From positions 5,444 to 69,443 of the forward strand of contig DATARD010000403.1 in the NCBI GenBank assembly GCA_036264355.1: a stretch of DNA of 64,000 nucleotides. The letters are read 5' to 3'. Source of the stretch: UBA5704 sp036264355. Lineage in GTDB: Bacteria; Acidobacteriota; Thermoanaerobaculia; Multivoradales; UBA5704. Shown one piece after another: positions 23,574-32,168 of the stretch (position 1 is its first letter; every line of letters begins with the position of its first letter). The notes under the pieces were generated by a model, which saw only the letters and a program-made list of their open reading frames with translations, was not told the origin of the DNA and ran no database searches. The translations under genes were made by a program, and so were the position numbers.

Positions 23574-26357
23574 TCAGTCGTCGTGCTCGCCCAACCCGCG
23601 CCCGCTGGACCGTGGCGGCTCGGGCGGGCGGGCGGTTGGAGTGGACAGCGTCGCCGGCGGCAGGTCGGACTCCCGTCCGAAGAGGGATTTGACCGGCACG
23701 GAGTCCGGGACTTCGGTACCGCGGCCGAAGTTGACGATCTGGCGCCAGCTCCGCTCCAGGTTGTCGCCGAAAATGACCACGAGGTCTCCGGGCTGGGCGG
23801 TCTCCAGGGCGCGCTGTACCGCCGCTTCTTCGTCATAGATCTCCGGCGCGATCCGTTCCGCCGGGAAGCCGGCCTCGATCAAGCCCTGGCGCAGCAGCTC
23901 CCCCACCTCTCCCGTGTCGCGGCCACGGCGGTTGTCGTCCTCGCGCAGGATGATGAGATCGAAGGCCGGCGCCGCGGCGTGCGCCAGCTCGCGGATGTCG
24001 TGGTTGCGGCGGTCGCCGGGTGCGGAGATGACGCCGATGCGGCGGCCGAGGACGTTGAGCTCGCGGACCATCCGCGCCATCGCCGTCATGCCGTGCGGGT
24101 TGTGCGCGTAGTCGAGGAGCACCCGGAACGGATGCTGATAATAGAAGTTGAGGCGTCCCGGGGTCTGGAAGAAGTCGGCGGTGAAGGTGCGCAGGCCGTT
24201 GCGGATGTTGTCCAGGCTGATCCCCATCGCGAGCGTGATCGCCGCCGCGAACATGGCGTTCTGCACGTTGTGCAGCGCGTGCCCCTCGAACGTCGCCGGG
24301 ATCTGCCGCGCCCACAGCAGCGGGATGTGCTCCTCGCCGACGTAGAGCACGATCATGCGGCCGTTCATCCCCTCCTCCAGAACCATCGCCCGGCCACGGT
24401 TCTGGATGTGCTGCCGCACCCTTTCGTTGGTGTGGTCCATGGTCACCCAGATCGGCTCGCCCGGGCTGTGACCGGCCATCGCCGCCACCCGCTCGTCGTC
24501 GGCGTTCAGCACGCAGAAGTCCTGCGCCACCTCGACCACCACGCGCTTGACCTCGGCCAGGTCGTCGAGGCCGTGGATGCCGCCCATCCCCAGATGGTCC
24601 GACGCGACGTTGAGCACCGCGCCGACCCGGCACTTGCGCCAGCCGAGACCCGAGCGCACGATGCCGCCGCGCGCCGTCTCCAGCACCGCCGCGTCGACGC
24701 TCGGATCGCGCAATACCAGGTGGCTCGCCCAGGGGCCGGTCATGTCCCCCTTCACGGTCAGCACGCCGTCGATGTAGACGCCGTCGCTGGTCGCCATGCC
24801 GACCGTGAACCCGGAAAGCTTGAGGATGTGCCCCACCATGCGGGTGGTGGTGGTTTTGCCGTTGGTGCCGGTGATGGCGGCGATCGGGATGCGGCACGGC
24901 GTCCCCTTGGGGAACAGCATGTCGAGCACCGGTCCGGCGGCGTCGCGCGGCTTCCCCTCGGTGGGCGCCACGTGCATGCGGAAACCGGGCGCGGCGTTGA
25001 TCTCGACGATGGCACCGCCGACTTCCTGATGGCTCCGCGCGATGTCCGGCGAGATGTAGTCGACGCCGCCGACGTCGAGGCCGATCGCCTTCACCGCGCG
25101 CTCGGCCATCACCCGGTTGTCGTGGTGCAGCACGTCCGTCTTGTCGATCGCCGTGCCGCCGGTCGAGAGGTTCCCGGTCGAGCGCAGGTAGAAGATCTCC
25201 CCGGCGGGCAGCACCGTCGCCTCGGTGTGGCCGGCGTCCTCCAGCAGCCGCAGCGCCTGAGGGTCCAGCTCCAAGCGGGTGAGCACCTTCTCGTGCCCGA
25301 CACCGCGCCGTGGATCTCTGTTCACGATGTCGACCAGCTCCGCGATGGTGTGCGTACCATCGCCGACCACATGGCCGGGGACACGCTGCGAGACCGCGAT
25401 CACCTTGCCGTCCACCACCAGGATGCGGTAGTCGTGTCCCTCCTGGAAGGTCTCGACGATCACCGTCGAAGCGCGCTCGTAAGCCTCCTCGAAGCCGGCG
25501 CGGACCTGCTCGGCGTCGCGCAGGTTGATCGACACGCCGCGGCCGTGGTTGCCGTCGAGCGGCTTGACCACCACCGGATAGCCGAGATGCTCGGCGGCGG
25601 CGACCGCCTCCTCCGCGTCGTAGACCATGCGCTGGCGCGGCACCGGCAGCCCGAGCGCATGGAGGATCTGATTGGTCAGCCGTTTGTCCGAGGCGATTTC
25701 CACCGCCGTGTGACGGGTCTCGCTGGTGACCGTCGCCTGGATGCGGCGCTGGAACTTGCCGTGCCCGAGCTGCACCAGCGACCGGTCGTTCAGGCGGATC
25801 CACGGAATGTCGCGCGCCTCGGCCGCCTGCACCAGCGAGCCGGTCGACGGCCCGAACGCGCGGCGCTGCGCGAGACGGACGAGCGACACCAGCTCGGCCG
25901 CGAAATCGAACGGGCTGGCATCGTACGCGGCGCGCTCCGGCGGCAGCAGATGGCGGATGAGGCGCAATCCAAGCTCCCCCGCCTCCAGGCCCACCGACTC
26001 CTCCGCGAAGCTGTAGATCACGTGATATTGCCCCTTCGGCAGATCGTGGCTGCGCGTCTTGCCGTAGCTGACGCGGGTACCGGCGAGGCATTGCAGCTCG
26101 ATCGCCACATGCTCCAGGACGTGCCCCAGCCAGGTGCCCTCGTCCTCCGTCATGCGGCGGATGAAGCCGCCCGGCTCGTCATAGGAGCAGGTGTGCTCGG
26201 CGAGGGTCGGAATGGCGGCGAGGAGACGGTCCACGAAACCGGGCAGTTTCCGCGTGGGATAGTCCTCGAGCTCGCCGAGATCGACGCGCAGCCGGATCAC
26301 CGGCCGCAGGGCATAGAGATTGGGTCCGCGGTAGACGCGCGTGTCGACGATTCTCAT
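23574..26357 (-). CDS. cphA: Cyanophycin synthetase
   Basis: 927 residues, slightly longer than typical CphA1 (about 870-900). The N domain (about 1-160) leads into an ATP-grasp module with ASDKRLTNQILHALGLPVPRQ, VVVKPLDGNHGRGV, RILVVDGKVIAVSQR and metal ligands in IVEINAAPGFRMHV. The Mur-ligase-like module starts near residue 495 with AITGTNGKTTTTRMVGHILK, followed by ETARGGIVRSGLGW, VASDHLGMGGI and LLDYAHNPHG. ATP-grasp adds Asp and the Mur module adds Arg to make the poly-Asp-Arg storage polymer. It follows cphB with a 4-base overlap, so the two are one operon. The C-terminal tail beyond residue 880 is poorly conserved. No unusual loss is seen. Confidence 0.96.
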   Translation of the reverse strand: MRIVDTRVYRGPNLYALRPVIRLRVDLGELEDYPTRKLPGFVDRLLAAIPTLAEHTCSYDEPGGFIRRMTEDEGTWLGHVLEHVAIELQCLAGTRVSYGKTRSHDLPKGQYHVIYSFAEESVGLEAGELGLRLIRHLLPPERAAYDASPFDFAAELVSLVRLAQRRAFGPSTGSLVQAAEARDIPWIRLNDRSLVQLGHGKFQRRIQATVTSETRHTAVEIASDKRLTNQILHALGLPVPRQRMVYDAEEAVAAAEHLGYPVVVKPLDGNHGRGVSINLRDAEQVRAGFEEAYERASTVIVETFQEGHDYRILVVDGKVIAVSQRVPGHVVGDGTHTIAELVDIVNRDPRRGVGHEKVLTRLELDPQALRLLEDAGHTEATVLPAGEIFYLRSTGNLSTGGTAIDKTDVLHHDNRVMAERAVKAIGLDVGGVDYISPDIARSHQEVGGAIVEINAAPGFRMHVAPTEGKPRDAAGPVLDMLFPKGTPCRIPIAAITGTNGKTTTTRMVGHILKLSGFTVGMATSDGVYIDGVLTVKGDMTGPWASHLVLRDPSVDAAVLETARGGIVRSGLGWRKCRVGAVLNVASDHLGMGGIHGLDDLAEVKRVVVEVAQDFCVLNADDERVAAMAGHSPGEPIWVTMDHTNERVRQHIQNRGRAMVLEEGMNGRMIVLYVGEEHIPLLWARQIPATFEGHALHNVQNAMFAAAITLAMGISLDNIRNGLRTFTADFFQTPGRLNFYYQHPFRVLLDYAHNPHGMTAMARMVRELNVLGRRIGVISAPGDRRNHDIRELAHAAAPAFDLIILREDDNRRGRDTGEVGELLRQGLIEAGFPAERIAPEIYDEEAAVQRALETAQPGDLVVIFGDNLERSWRQIVNFGRGTEVPDSVPVKSLFGRESDLPPATLSTPTARPPEPPRSSGRGLGEHDD

Positions 26358-27262
26358 GGCAGGCTCTCGACCGTGTCGGCGATTTTCGCGACGTCACTGG
26401 TCTCGAAGTCTCCGCTGCGCTTCACCTCGCCCTGGGCCGGCGGAATACCGTACCGGCGATTGAGGTCGTAGCGGCAGCCGGTGGTGAGGAAGTCGAGCTT
26501 CAGGCCGAGCATGGCGAGCGGCTGGTCGCGGTCGGCCATGTGGCTGTCGGTGAAGCGCATGCCGGACGCGTCGACGACCGTCACCGCGCCGCTGCCGAGC
26601 ACCCGCATGATGCCGTCACCCTCCAGGATCGCCGCCGTGTCCTCGTCGATGCCGACGCCGAGCGGCTCCGGGTTGTAGGAGAGCGCGGTGAGCAGGCGGC
26701 CGAGGCGGTCGCGGCGGCGGAAGTGCTGGTCGATCACCAGATGCGGCGCGAGGCCGAGCCCCTTGGCCATCTGCACCAGCCGGCGGCGCGGCGTGCCGCC
26801 GCTGTCGCCCATCGAGATCATGTATTCGGAGATCACCGCGGCCCCGGCGCTGGTGCCGGCCACTACCATCCCCGCGCGGTGGCGGCGATGGATGGCCTTG
26901 GCGATCGTCGTGCCGCCGAGGGCGGAGGTGATGCGGAGCTGGTTGCCGCCGGTCATGAAGAGGCCGGTCGAATACTCCAGCAGATCGAGAGTCTCCGGTC
27001 CGGCGTCGATCGCATCCTCGCGGGTGGCGATACGCAGCACCTCGACCGAATCGGCCTGGAGCTTATAGAAGAGGTCGGCATACCGCTCCGCCGTCTCCGG
27101 CAGCTCCGACGCCGTGGCGAGCACCACGATCTGCGCATCCGCTCCGCCGCACGCCTCCACGAAGGAGCGCAGGATCAAACGCTCCTTCATCTTGTCCTCG
27201 GCCCCGCCAATCGCGAACAGGGTCCCAGGCCGGCCCGCGGCCGGCCCCTCCGACGTCTCCAT
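26354..27262 (-). CDS. cphB: Cyanophycinase
   Basis: 302 residues from the ATG at 27262, chosen for the AAGGAGG nine bases upstream. It is a serine exopeptidase of the S51 type: GTLFAIGGAEDKMKERLILRSF at the N-terminus, FMTGGNQLRITSALGGT, the nucleophile serine in VVAGTSAGAAVISEYMI, then LAPHLVIDQHFRRRDRLGRLLTAL and GVGIDEDTAAILEGD. It splits cyanophycin into beta-Asp-Arg dipeptides. It is the first gene of the cphB-cphA operon. An upstream noncoding region of 307 bases (27263-27569) separates it from the divergent lectin gene. Confidence 0.95.
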   Translation of the reverse strand: METSEGPAAGRPGTLFAIGGAEDKMKERLILRSFVEACGGADAQIVVLATASELPETAERYADLFYKLQADSVEVLRIATREDAIDAGPETLDLLEYSTGLFMTGGNQLRITSALGGTTIAKAIHRRHRAGMVVAGTSAGAAVISEYMISMGDSGGTPRRRLVQMAKGLGLAPHLVIDQHFRRRDRLGRLLTALSYNPEPLGVGIDEDTAAILEGDGIMRVLGSGAVTVVDASGMRFTDSHMADRDQPLAMLGLKLDFLTTGCRYDLNRRYGIPPAQGEVKRSGDFETSDVAKIADTVESLP

Positions 27263-27359
27263 GCAACGACCTCCTTCGCCGCGCCCCGCGCGGCGCCACC
27301 GGGATGTGTCGACCAGGTGCCGAAAAGCCGGCGGGAATCGTAACACGAGCGGGGGGCAG

Positions 27360-27408
27360 GGTCCGGATTTGGAACCGAGCGCAGCGGATGGCGTTCCGGA
27401 AATGGCAC
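27360..27408. promoter_or_regulatory. Pair of palindromic operator-like sites upstream of the lectin gene
   Basis: Two imperfect matches to GTTCCA-N4-TGGAAC: GGTCCG-GATT-TGGAAC at 27360-27375 and GTTCCG-GAAA-TGGCAC at 27393-27408, with centres 33 bases apart. Similar pairs precede the secreted-protein genes at 36401 and 38226. The rest of the 307-base gap between cphB and the lectin gene shows no gene. Binding by a dimeric regulator is inference. Confidence 0.4.
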
Positions 27409-27569
27409 CCGGGAGAAGACCGGCGGTCACGAGGTCCCCCTCAAACCATTGATTCCAAGGGTTCCGCGGAACAAACGATGAGCTGGATCGACCTTCGCAC
27501 CCAAGGACTTCCGACAGCCGGGCAATGAGGCCTCGGCTCGCACGATCCTGCGAAGACAAGGAGAACACG

Positions 27570-28076
27570 ATGACGAGCGATCAAAAGCTCAAACCTTCCG
27601 TAATCTCGATGATGGTCCTGCTGATCCTGGCCGCGAGCCTCCTGCTTCCCAGCTCAGCCAAGGCTCAGACCCTGGCCTCCGGCCAGGTTCTCAATGGTCA
27701 GAGCCCTCGCTGCCTCGACTCGGGAACCCCCACGGACACGGCAATGTTCAATTGCTCCGGCTCGATCTACCAGACGTGGGCCTGGATCATAGGCGGCCAA
27801 ATCATCGGGAATTCCCCACCCGGTTGCCTGGACGGCGGCAACGGACAGAACGGCACCCTCGTTGCCATGGTCACCTGTACGGGCTCGCAGAGCCAGAAGT
27901 GGTACTGGGATTTCAATCACTGGCTGGGAACCTTGAGAATCATCAATCAGGCCAGCGGCCGCTGCCTGGACGCCGACCTCGCCACCATCAACCACAATGG
28001 CACCAAGGTTCAGCTTATGGACTGCACCAACGGGGCCAATCAGAAATGGGTGTTCACCTCCGTCTATCAGCCCTAG
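27570..28076 (+). CDS. Secreted ricin-type beta-trefoil lectin-domain protein
   Basis: 168 residues from the ATG at 27570 (AAGGAG upstream). The signal peptide ends LLPSSAKAQ. The mature protein is a single beta-trefoil: three repeats, each closing with Q-x-W (SIYQTWAWI, SQSQKWYWD, GANQKWVF), each with a C-L-D motif (SPRCLDSG, PPGCLDGG, SGRCLDAD). Such domains bind galactose or xylan-type sugars, usually attached to an enzyme; here the lectin is free-standing. The C-terminus is the normal end of the third repeat. It is preceded by the paired palindromes at 27360-27408. Confidence 0.88.
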   Translation: MTSDQKLKPSVISMMVLLILAASLLLPSSAKAQTLASGQVLNGQSPRCLDSGTPTDTAMFNCSGSIYQTWAWIIGGQIIGNSPPGCLDGGNGQNGTLVAMVTCTGSQSQKWYWDFNHWLGTLRIINQASGRCLDADLATINHNGTKVQLMDCTNGANQKWVFTSVYQP

Positions 28077-28123
28077 TCGTCTGTCAACGCAGAGTCGTAG
28101 GGTGCAACGCGCGACGAGCCCTC

Positions 28124-28196
28124 GCTGGGACCGCTGCCATCCTGGCGGCCCGGTCGACAGAGTCGACCGGGCCGGCTAGAAGCCAGCGCTCCCAGC
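28124..28196. repeat. Palindromic repeat element with a 13-bp perfect core
   Basis: The core CGGCCCGGTCGAC (28146-28158), loop AGA, GTCGACCGGGCCG (28162-28174) is perfect. Outer arms GCTGGGACCGCTGCC and its imperfect partner CCAGCGCTCCCAGC extend the palindrome to 28124-28196. It could fold into a long hairpin after the lectin gene and act as a transcript end, although no T-run follows. It resembles intergenic repeat families more than a terminator. Confidence 0.65.
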
Positions 28197-28255
28197 AAAA
28201 AGCTACAATCTCTCACCTTGAAGTGGAGGTCAGCGTAGACGCTGGACCAAGAGAC

Positions 28256-28798
28256 ATGAGAATCGCAATCTCCGGAGCGCATCGAACCGGGAAGACAACG
28301 CTCGTCGAGGAGCTGTGCCGCGTCCTCCCCTCCTACGAAGCGGTCGATGAGCCCTACTACCTTCTGGAGGAGGAGGGGCACGAATTCCCGGAGATGCCTG
28401 GCCTCGAAGATTTCGAATTGCAATTGGAACGATCCATTGAATCCATTGGCGAGGACGGGGAGGACCGGATTTTCGACCGGTGCCCGGCTGACATCCTGGC
28501 CTATCTGATCACGCATGACGAGGCCGCGGGGTTCGACCTCGAGCACTGGTTGCCGCTCGTGCGGAACGCCATGGAGCGGCTTGATCTCATTCTCTTTGTC
28601 CCGATCGAATCTCCAGATCGTGTGGCGGTTTCTGAGCCGGAGCACGCGGAGTTGCGGCGGCGCGTGGATGAGGAGCTCCGGGAGATCCTTCTCGACGATC
28701 GATGGGACTTCGGCGTTGAGACGCTGGAGGTGGAAGGGACTCCGCGCGAGCGGGTTCGCCAGGTGTTGGCGTGGACACGGCTCTCTTCCGCGGGGTAG
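28256..28798 (+). CDS. Small P-loop ATPase/kinase (NadR/AAA_28-like)
   Basis: 180 residues from the ATG at 28256. The Walker A motif is at the very start (RIAISGAHRTGKTTLVEEL). RIFDRCPADILAYL resembles the substrate-lid region and LDLILFVPIES the Walker B strand of NadR-type or thymidylate-kinase-like P-loop proteins. DEELREILLDDRWDFGVETLEVEGTPRERVRQVL closes the fold. It is probably a small-molecule kinase; the substrate is unknown. The stop lies 23 bases before the next start, so it may be cotranscribed with the aldo/keto reductase gene. Confidence 0.75.
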   Translation: MRIAISGAHRTGKTTLVEELCRVLPSYEAVDEPYYLLEEEGHEFPEMPGLEDFELQLERSIESIGEDGEDRIFDRCPADILAYLITHDEAAGFDLEHWLPLVRNAMERLDLILFVPIESPDRVAVSEPEHAELRRRVDEELREILLDDRWDFGVETLEVEGTPRERVRQVLAWTRLSSAG

Positions 28799-28821
28799 TC
28801 TGCGCAGGGGGGGCCGGCACG

Positions 28822-29640
28822 ATGCTGACGCGCACAATTCCATCCACCGGGGAAGAGCTTCCCGTGATCGGCCTCGGCACGTGGCAGACGTTCGACGTCG
28901 GGTCCGCGGAGAGGGACCGGGCGCCGCTCGAAGAGGTGATGCGGGAGTTTGTGGCGACTGGCGGACGGCTGGTTGATTCGTCGCCGATGTATGGCCGATC
29001 CGAAGAAGTCGTCGGCGCGGTCGCCGTGAAAGCAGGTGTCCAGGAACAGCTCTTCCTGGCGACCAAGGTGTGGACGTCCGGCCGCCAGAAGGGCATCGAG
29101 CAGATGGAGAGCTCGTTCCGCAAGCTGCGCGCGGCGCGTCTCGATCTGATGCAGGTGCACAACCTGGTCGACGTGGCGACACATCTCGCCACGTTGCGCG
29201 ATTGGAAAGCGGCCGGCCGGGTCCGCTATATTGGCATCACCCACTACACCGCCGGCGCGCAGGCCGAGGTGGAGGCGCTGATGCGGCGCGAGACGTTCGA
29301 CTTCCTCCAGATCAACTATTCCGTGGCCGAGCCCGAGGCCGAAAGACGGGTTCTCCCTCTGGCCCGCGAGAAGGGCATCGCCGTGCTCGCGAACCGGCCT
29401 TTGGCGAGCGGCGCTCTGCTGAGCCGGCTCGGCAAGCGGCCGTTGCCGGGCTGGGCCGCCGAGATCGACTGCGCGAGCTGGGCGCAGATCCTGTTGAAAT
29501 TCGTCGTCTCCCATCCGGCCATCACCTGCGCCATCCCGGCCACCGCGAAGCCCGCGCACCTCCGCGATAACATGGCGGCCGGTTCAGGCCGCCTGCCGGA
29601 CGACGCGCTGCGTGCCCGAATCGCGGCGGAGATCGGCTGA
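28822..29640 (+). CDS. Aldo/keto reductase
   Basis: 272 residues from the ATG at 28822; a GTG at 28771 would add 17 residues overlapping the previous gene. Family landmarks: LPVIGLGTWQTF, RLVDSSPMYGRSEEVVGA (catalytic Asp and Tyr), FLATKVWTS (Lys), LDLMQVHNLVD (His), VRYIGITHY and FLQINYSVAEPEAERRVLPLAREKGIAVLANRPL. It is an NADPH-dependent cytosolic oxidoreductase of unknown substrate. The 3' end overlaps, on the other strand, an open frame that runs through the 21-bp repeat array downstream. Confidence 0.88.
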   Translation: MLTRTIPSTGEELPVIGLGTWQTFDVGSAERDRAPLEEVMREFVATGGRLVDSSPMYGRSEEVVGAVAVKAGVQEQLFLATKVWTSGRQKGIEQMESSFRKLRAARLDLMQVHNLVDVATHLATLRDWKAAGRVRYIGITHYTAGAQAEVEALMRRETFDFLQINYSVAEPEAERRVLPLAREKGIAVLANRPLASGALLSRLGKRPLPGWAAEIDCASWAQILLKFVVSHPAITCAIPATAKPAHLRDNMAAGSGRLPDDALRARIAAEIG

Positions 29641-29667
29641 GACCGGGCCGTGCAGGCAGCGGCCCTG

Positions 29668-30003
29668 ATCAGGAGCGACAATCCTCCAGTCGGAGTTGAG
29701 CCCGCCCTGATCGGCGTTGAGCCTGCCCTGTTCGGGGTTCAGCTTACCCCGTTCGGGATTGAGGTTACCCCGTCCGGAGTTGAGCCTGCCCTGGTCGGAG
29801 TTGAGCCTGCCCTGGTCGGAGTTGAGGTTACCCCAGTCGGAGTGGACGGCCGGACAGGGGGAGTGAAGCCCACACCAGGGAAAGTTGTCGGCCGACCAGG
29901 GAAAGTTGAGCCTAGACCAGGGTAAGTTGTCGGCCAGCCAGGGAAAGTTGAGCCCCGACCAGGGAAAGTTGACGATCGAGCAGGGAAAGTAGAGCTTCAG
30001 GAA
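29668..30003. repeat. Tandem array of sixteen 21-bp units
   Basis: Fifteen units of exactly 21 bases run from 29689 to 30003, with one more degenerate unit at 29668. Most begin GTCGGAGTTGAG or GGGAAAGTTG and end in CCTGCCCTG or a GACCA-like tail, so there are two sub-types, the first seven or so and the last seven. Because 21 is a multiple of three, every frame gives heptapeptide repeats: the minus strand reads LNFPWSA then LNSDQGR types, in an open frame from an ATG at 30075 to 29584 (163 residues), and the plus strand reads GVEPALV types. Coding is not proven. The gap 29641-30113 between the aldo/keto reductase and the kinase holds nothing else that I can support. Confidence 0.85.
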
Positions 30004-30113
30004 CCCGGTCCGGTCACGGGGACGCCCACGACGTTCGCGACCTCCCCCCTGAAACAAAAACGTCTCCCCTGCCATTAGACTTCGGAGAGCGCTCTTGCCT
30101 CCGAGATCCGTCG

Positions 30114-32168
30114 ATGACGTCGCCTTCCGAGACCTCCGCCACTCCCGCAGGAGCGGCGCCGCGTCTCCTCGGTGGCCGCTATCGGCTGGAAGAGCGCTTG
30201 GGCGAGGGAACGCTCGGCGTGGTGTGGCGTGCCCGCCATGTCGCACTGCACCGGGACTTCGCTCTGAAGCAGTTGCGGACCGGTGCGCTCGAAGATCCGG
30301 CCGCACGGGCGCGCTTTCACCGCGAGGCCGAGGCGCTCGGCCGGATGCGCCATCCGCACATCGTGGAGGTCACCGACTTCGGCATCGATCCCGAGAGCGG
30401 CTCTCCATATCTGGTGATGGAGCTGCTGCCCGGCCGCACGCTGGCCGACCTGCTGCGCGAAACCGGTCCGCTGCCGCCAGAGCGGGCGCTGCCGTTGCTG
30501 GAGGCGCTGGCGGGCGCCATCGACGCCGCCCATGAGCAGGGCATCCTCCATCGCGATCTCAAGCCGTCCAACATCGCGCTCACCACGGATGCGGAGGGAG
30601 AGCCGCTGCTCAAGGTTCTCGATTTCGGGCTGGCCGCGGTCTCGGAGCCGCGGACTCCCGATCCGGCTCCCCAGGAGGAAGAGACTGCCGCGGGCGAGAG
30701 CCTGACCTCGACCGGCATGCTTCTCGGCACGCCCCTTTACGCGGCACCCGAGGTGATCCGCGGCGCAGCGGCCAGCCGCGCCTCGGACGTCTACTCGCTC
30801 GGTGTGATCGCCTACGAGATGCTCACCGGCCGGCCACCTTTCCAAGGCACGACGAGCAAAGTGCTCTCCGCTCACCTGCACGCGGCACCTCCGTCACCAG
30901 CTCTTCCCGGCATCGTCTGCGAGGCACTGCACGAGCCGCTCGACAAAGAGCCCGAGCACCGTCCGGCCACGGCCGCCGCGTTCGTCCGGCGGCTGCGTCA
31001 TGCCATCGAACGGTCCGAAGCGGTGCGGTGGCGCCGGGCCGAGCTGCCGCGCCGTGCCGCCATGGCCACGGGAGTGGCCGCCGCCTCCCTGGCCGCCGTC
31101 CTCCTGCTCTTTCCATCCGGCGATCTCCCGATCGAGCGCCGGCTGGACGACTTGCGGATGGAGCTGGCCTTCGCCCGGGAGCACGACCCGCGCATCCTCC
31201 TGGTGACCATGGACCAATCGAGCCAGCGCGAGCGCTCTGTGCCTCTCGGCGCCCGCGCCGACGAGGTTGGGAAGTCCCTCTCGGCGATCTTCGCGGCCGG
31301 CGCACGCGGCGTGGCGGTGGACCTCGTGCTACCGCCCCAGTGGAGCGACTCGCAGGACTTCCAGAATCTTCTCCTCCATCACCCTGACGATCTGACCCTG
31401 GCGGCTTCTTCCGGCGACGGCAATGTCGACGGATCGGAGTGCGTGGCCGACCTCACCGAGGCCGCTCTCGGGCACGACCGGACGGCGGCGCTCTTCGGCT
31501 TTGTGAACCTTGATGAGGACGCGGACCGCGTCACGCGCACCGGCCGGCTGGCCTTCCACGACATCCACGGAGTTGAGCACCCGTCGTGGGCGGCGCGCGC
31601 GGCGTCCATGCTCGGCCCCGTGCCCCGGCCGCTCGCAGGGCCGGTCTTCCGGATCGATCATCGCGTGAACGGGCACCTCTACAAGCCTCTCCTGTGGCGC
31701 GACCTGCCGGCGGCCCTCACCCATCAGCCGGAGCTTTTCCGCAGCCGTCTCGTCCTCGTCGGCGGTGACTTCCCCAATTCCGGGGACGACAACCATTACG
31801 TGCCGGTGAGCCTGGGAGAGACCGGAAGAGTTTCCGGCCTCACTCTTCAGGCCTTGCAGGTCGACACCATCGCCGCCGGTCTGCCGGTGCGCGAAGCGCC
31901 GCATGCGCCCGTTCTCCTCCTCGCCGCGCTGGCCGCGGCCTGCGTGGCTCTCTCCGCGCTCCTGGGGCGCCGTCCGAGCCGGACCGTCGCCATCGTCCCG
32001 GGACTGGCAGCGCTCTACACAGCCGCATCGTTGTCGGTCTTTCGGCAGACCGGCCTGCTCCTTCCGATCACGGCGCCCTGCCTGGTCGTCGCGCTCTGCC
32101 TCACGGCGGCGCTCCTCCTCCGCCGGCGCCTCCCCCCGATCCCTATCATCAGGAGCCTTCCGGCATGA
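30114..32168 (+). CDS. Membrane Ser/Thr protein kinase with CHASE2 sensor domain
   Basis: 684 residues. The kinase domain (about 20-290) has YRLEERLGEGTLGVVWRARH, the ATP lysine in FALKQL, the catalytic loop HRDLKPSNIAL and DFG in KVLDFGLA. A transmembrane helix follows (AAMATGVAAASLAAVLLLF, about 315-333). The CHASE2 domain starts with ERRLDDLRMELAF and DPRILLVTMDQSSQRE and includes AAGARGVAVDLVL and LVLVGGDFPNSG. Three helices close the protein, ending in RRRLPP. CHASE2 lies outside the cytoplasm, so the protein can pass an envelope signal to a cytoplasmic kinase. It overlaps the CHAT gene by ATGA and forms an operon with it. Confidence 0.93.
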   Translation: MTSPSETSATPAGAAPRLLGGRYRLEERLGEGTLGVVWRARHVALHRDFALKQLRTGALEDPAARARFHREAEALGRMRHPHIVEVTDFGIDPESGSPYLVMELLPGRTLADLLRETGPLPPERALPLLEALAGAIDAAHEQGILHRDLKPSNIALTTDAEGEPLLKVLDFGLAAVSEPRTPDPAPQEEETAAGESLTSTGMLLGTPLYAAPEVIRGAAASRASDVYSLGVIAYEMLTGRPPFQGTTSKVLSAHLHAAPPSPALPGIVCEALHEPLDKEPEHRPATAAAFVRRLRHAIERSEAVRWRRAELPRRAAMATGVAAASLAAVLLLFPSGDLPIERRLDDLRMELAFAREHDPRILLVTMDQSSQRERSVPLGARADEVGKSLSAIFAAGARGVAVDLVLPPQWSDSQDFQNLLLHHPDDLTLAASSGDGNVDGSECVADLTEAALGHDRTAALFGFVNLDEDADRVTRTGRLAFHDIHGVEHPSWAARAASMLGPVPRPLAGPVFRIDHRVNGHLYKPLLWRDLPAALTHQPELFRSRLVLVGGDFPNSGDDNHYVPVSLGETGRVSGLTLQALQVDTIAAGLPVREAPHAPVLLLAALAAACVALSALLGRRPSRTVAIVPGLAALYTAASLSVFRQTGLLLPITAPCLVVALCLTAALLLRRRLPPIPIIRSLPA

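Noticed and set aside
22773..26471. 1232-codon plus-strand open frame across M20 and cphA
   Set aside because: It runs antisense through the complete cphA gene and out of frame through the peptidase; His/Arg/Asp-rich with no domain, a G+C artefact.
29668..30003. CRISPR array
   Set aside because: The units are contiguous 21-mers without unique spacers, and no cas gene is present.
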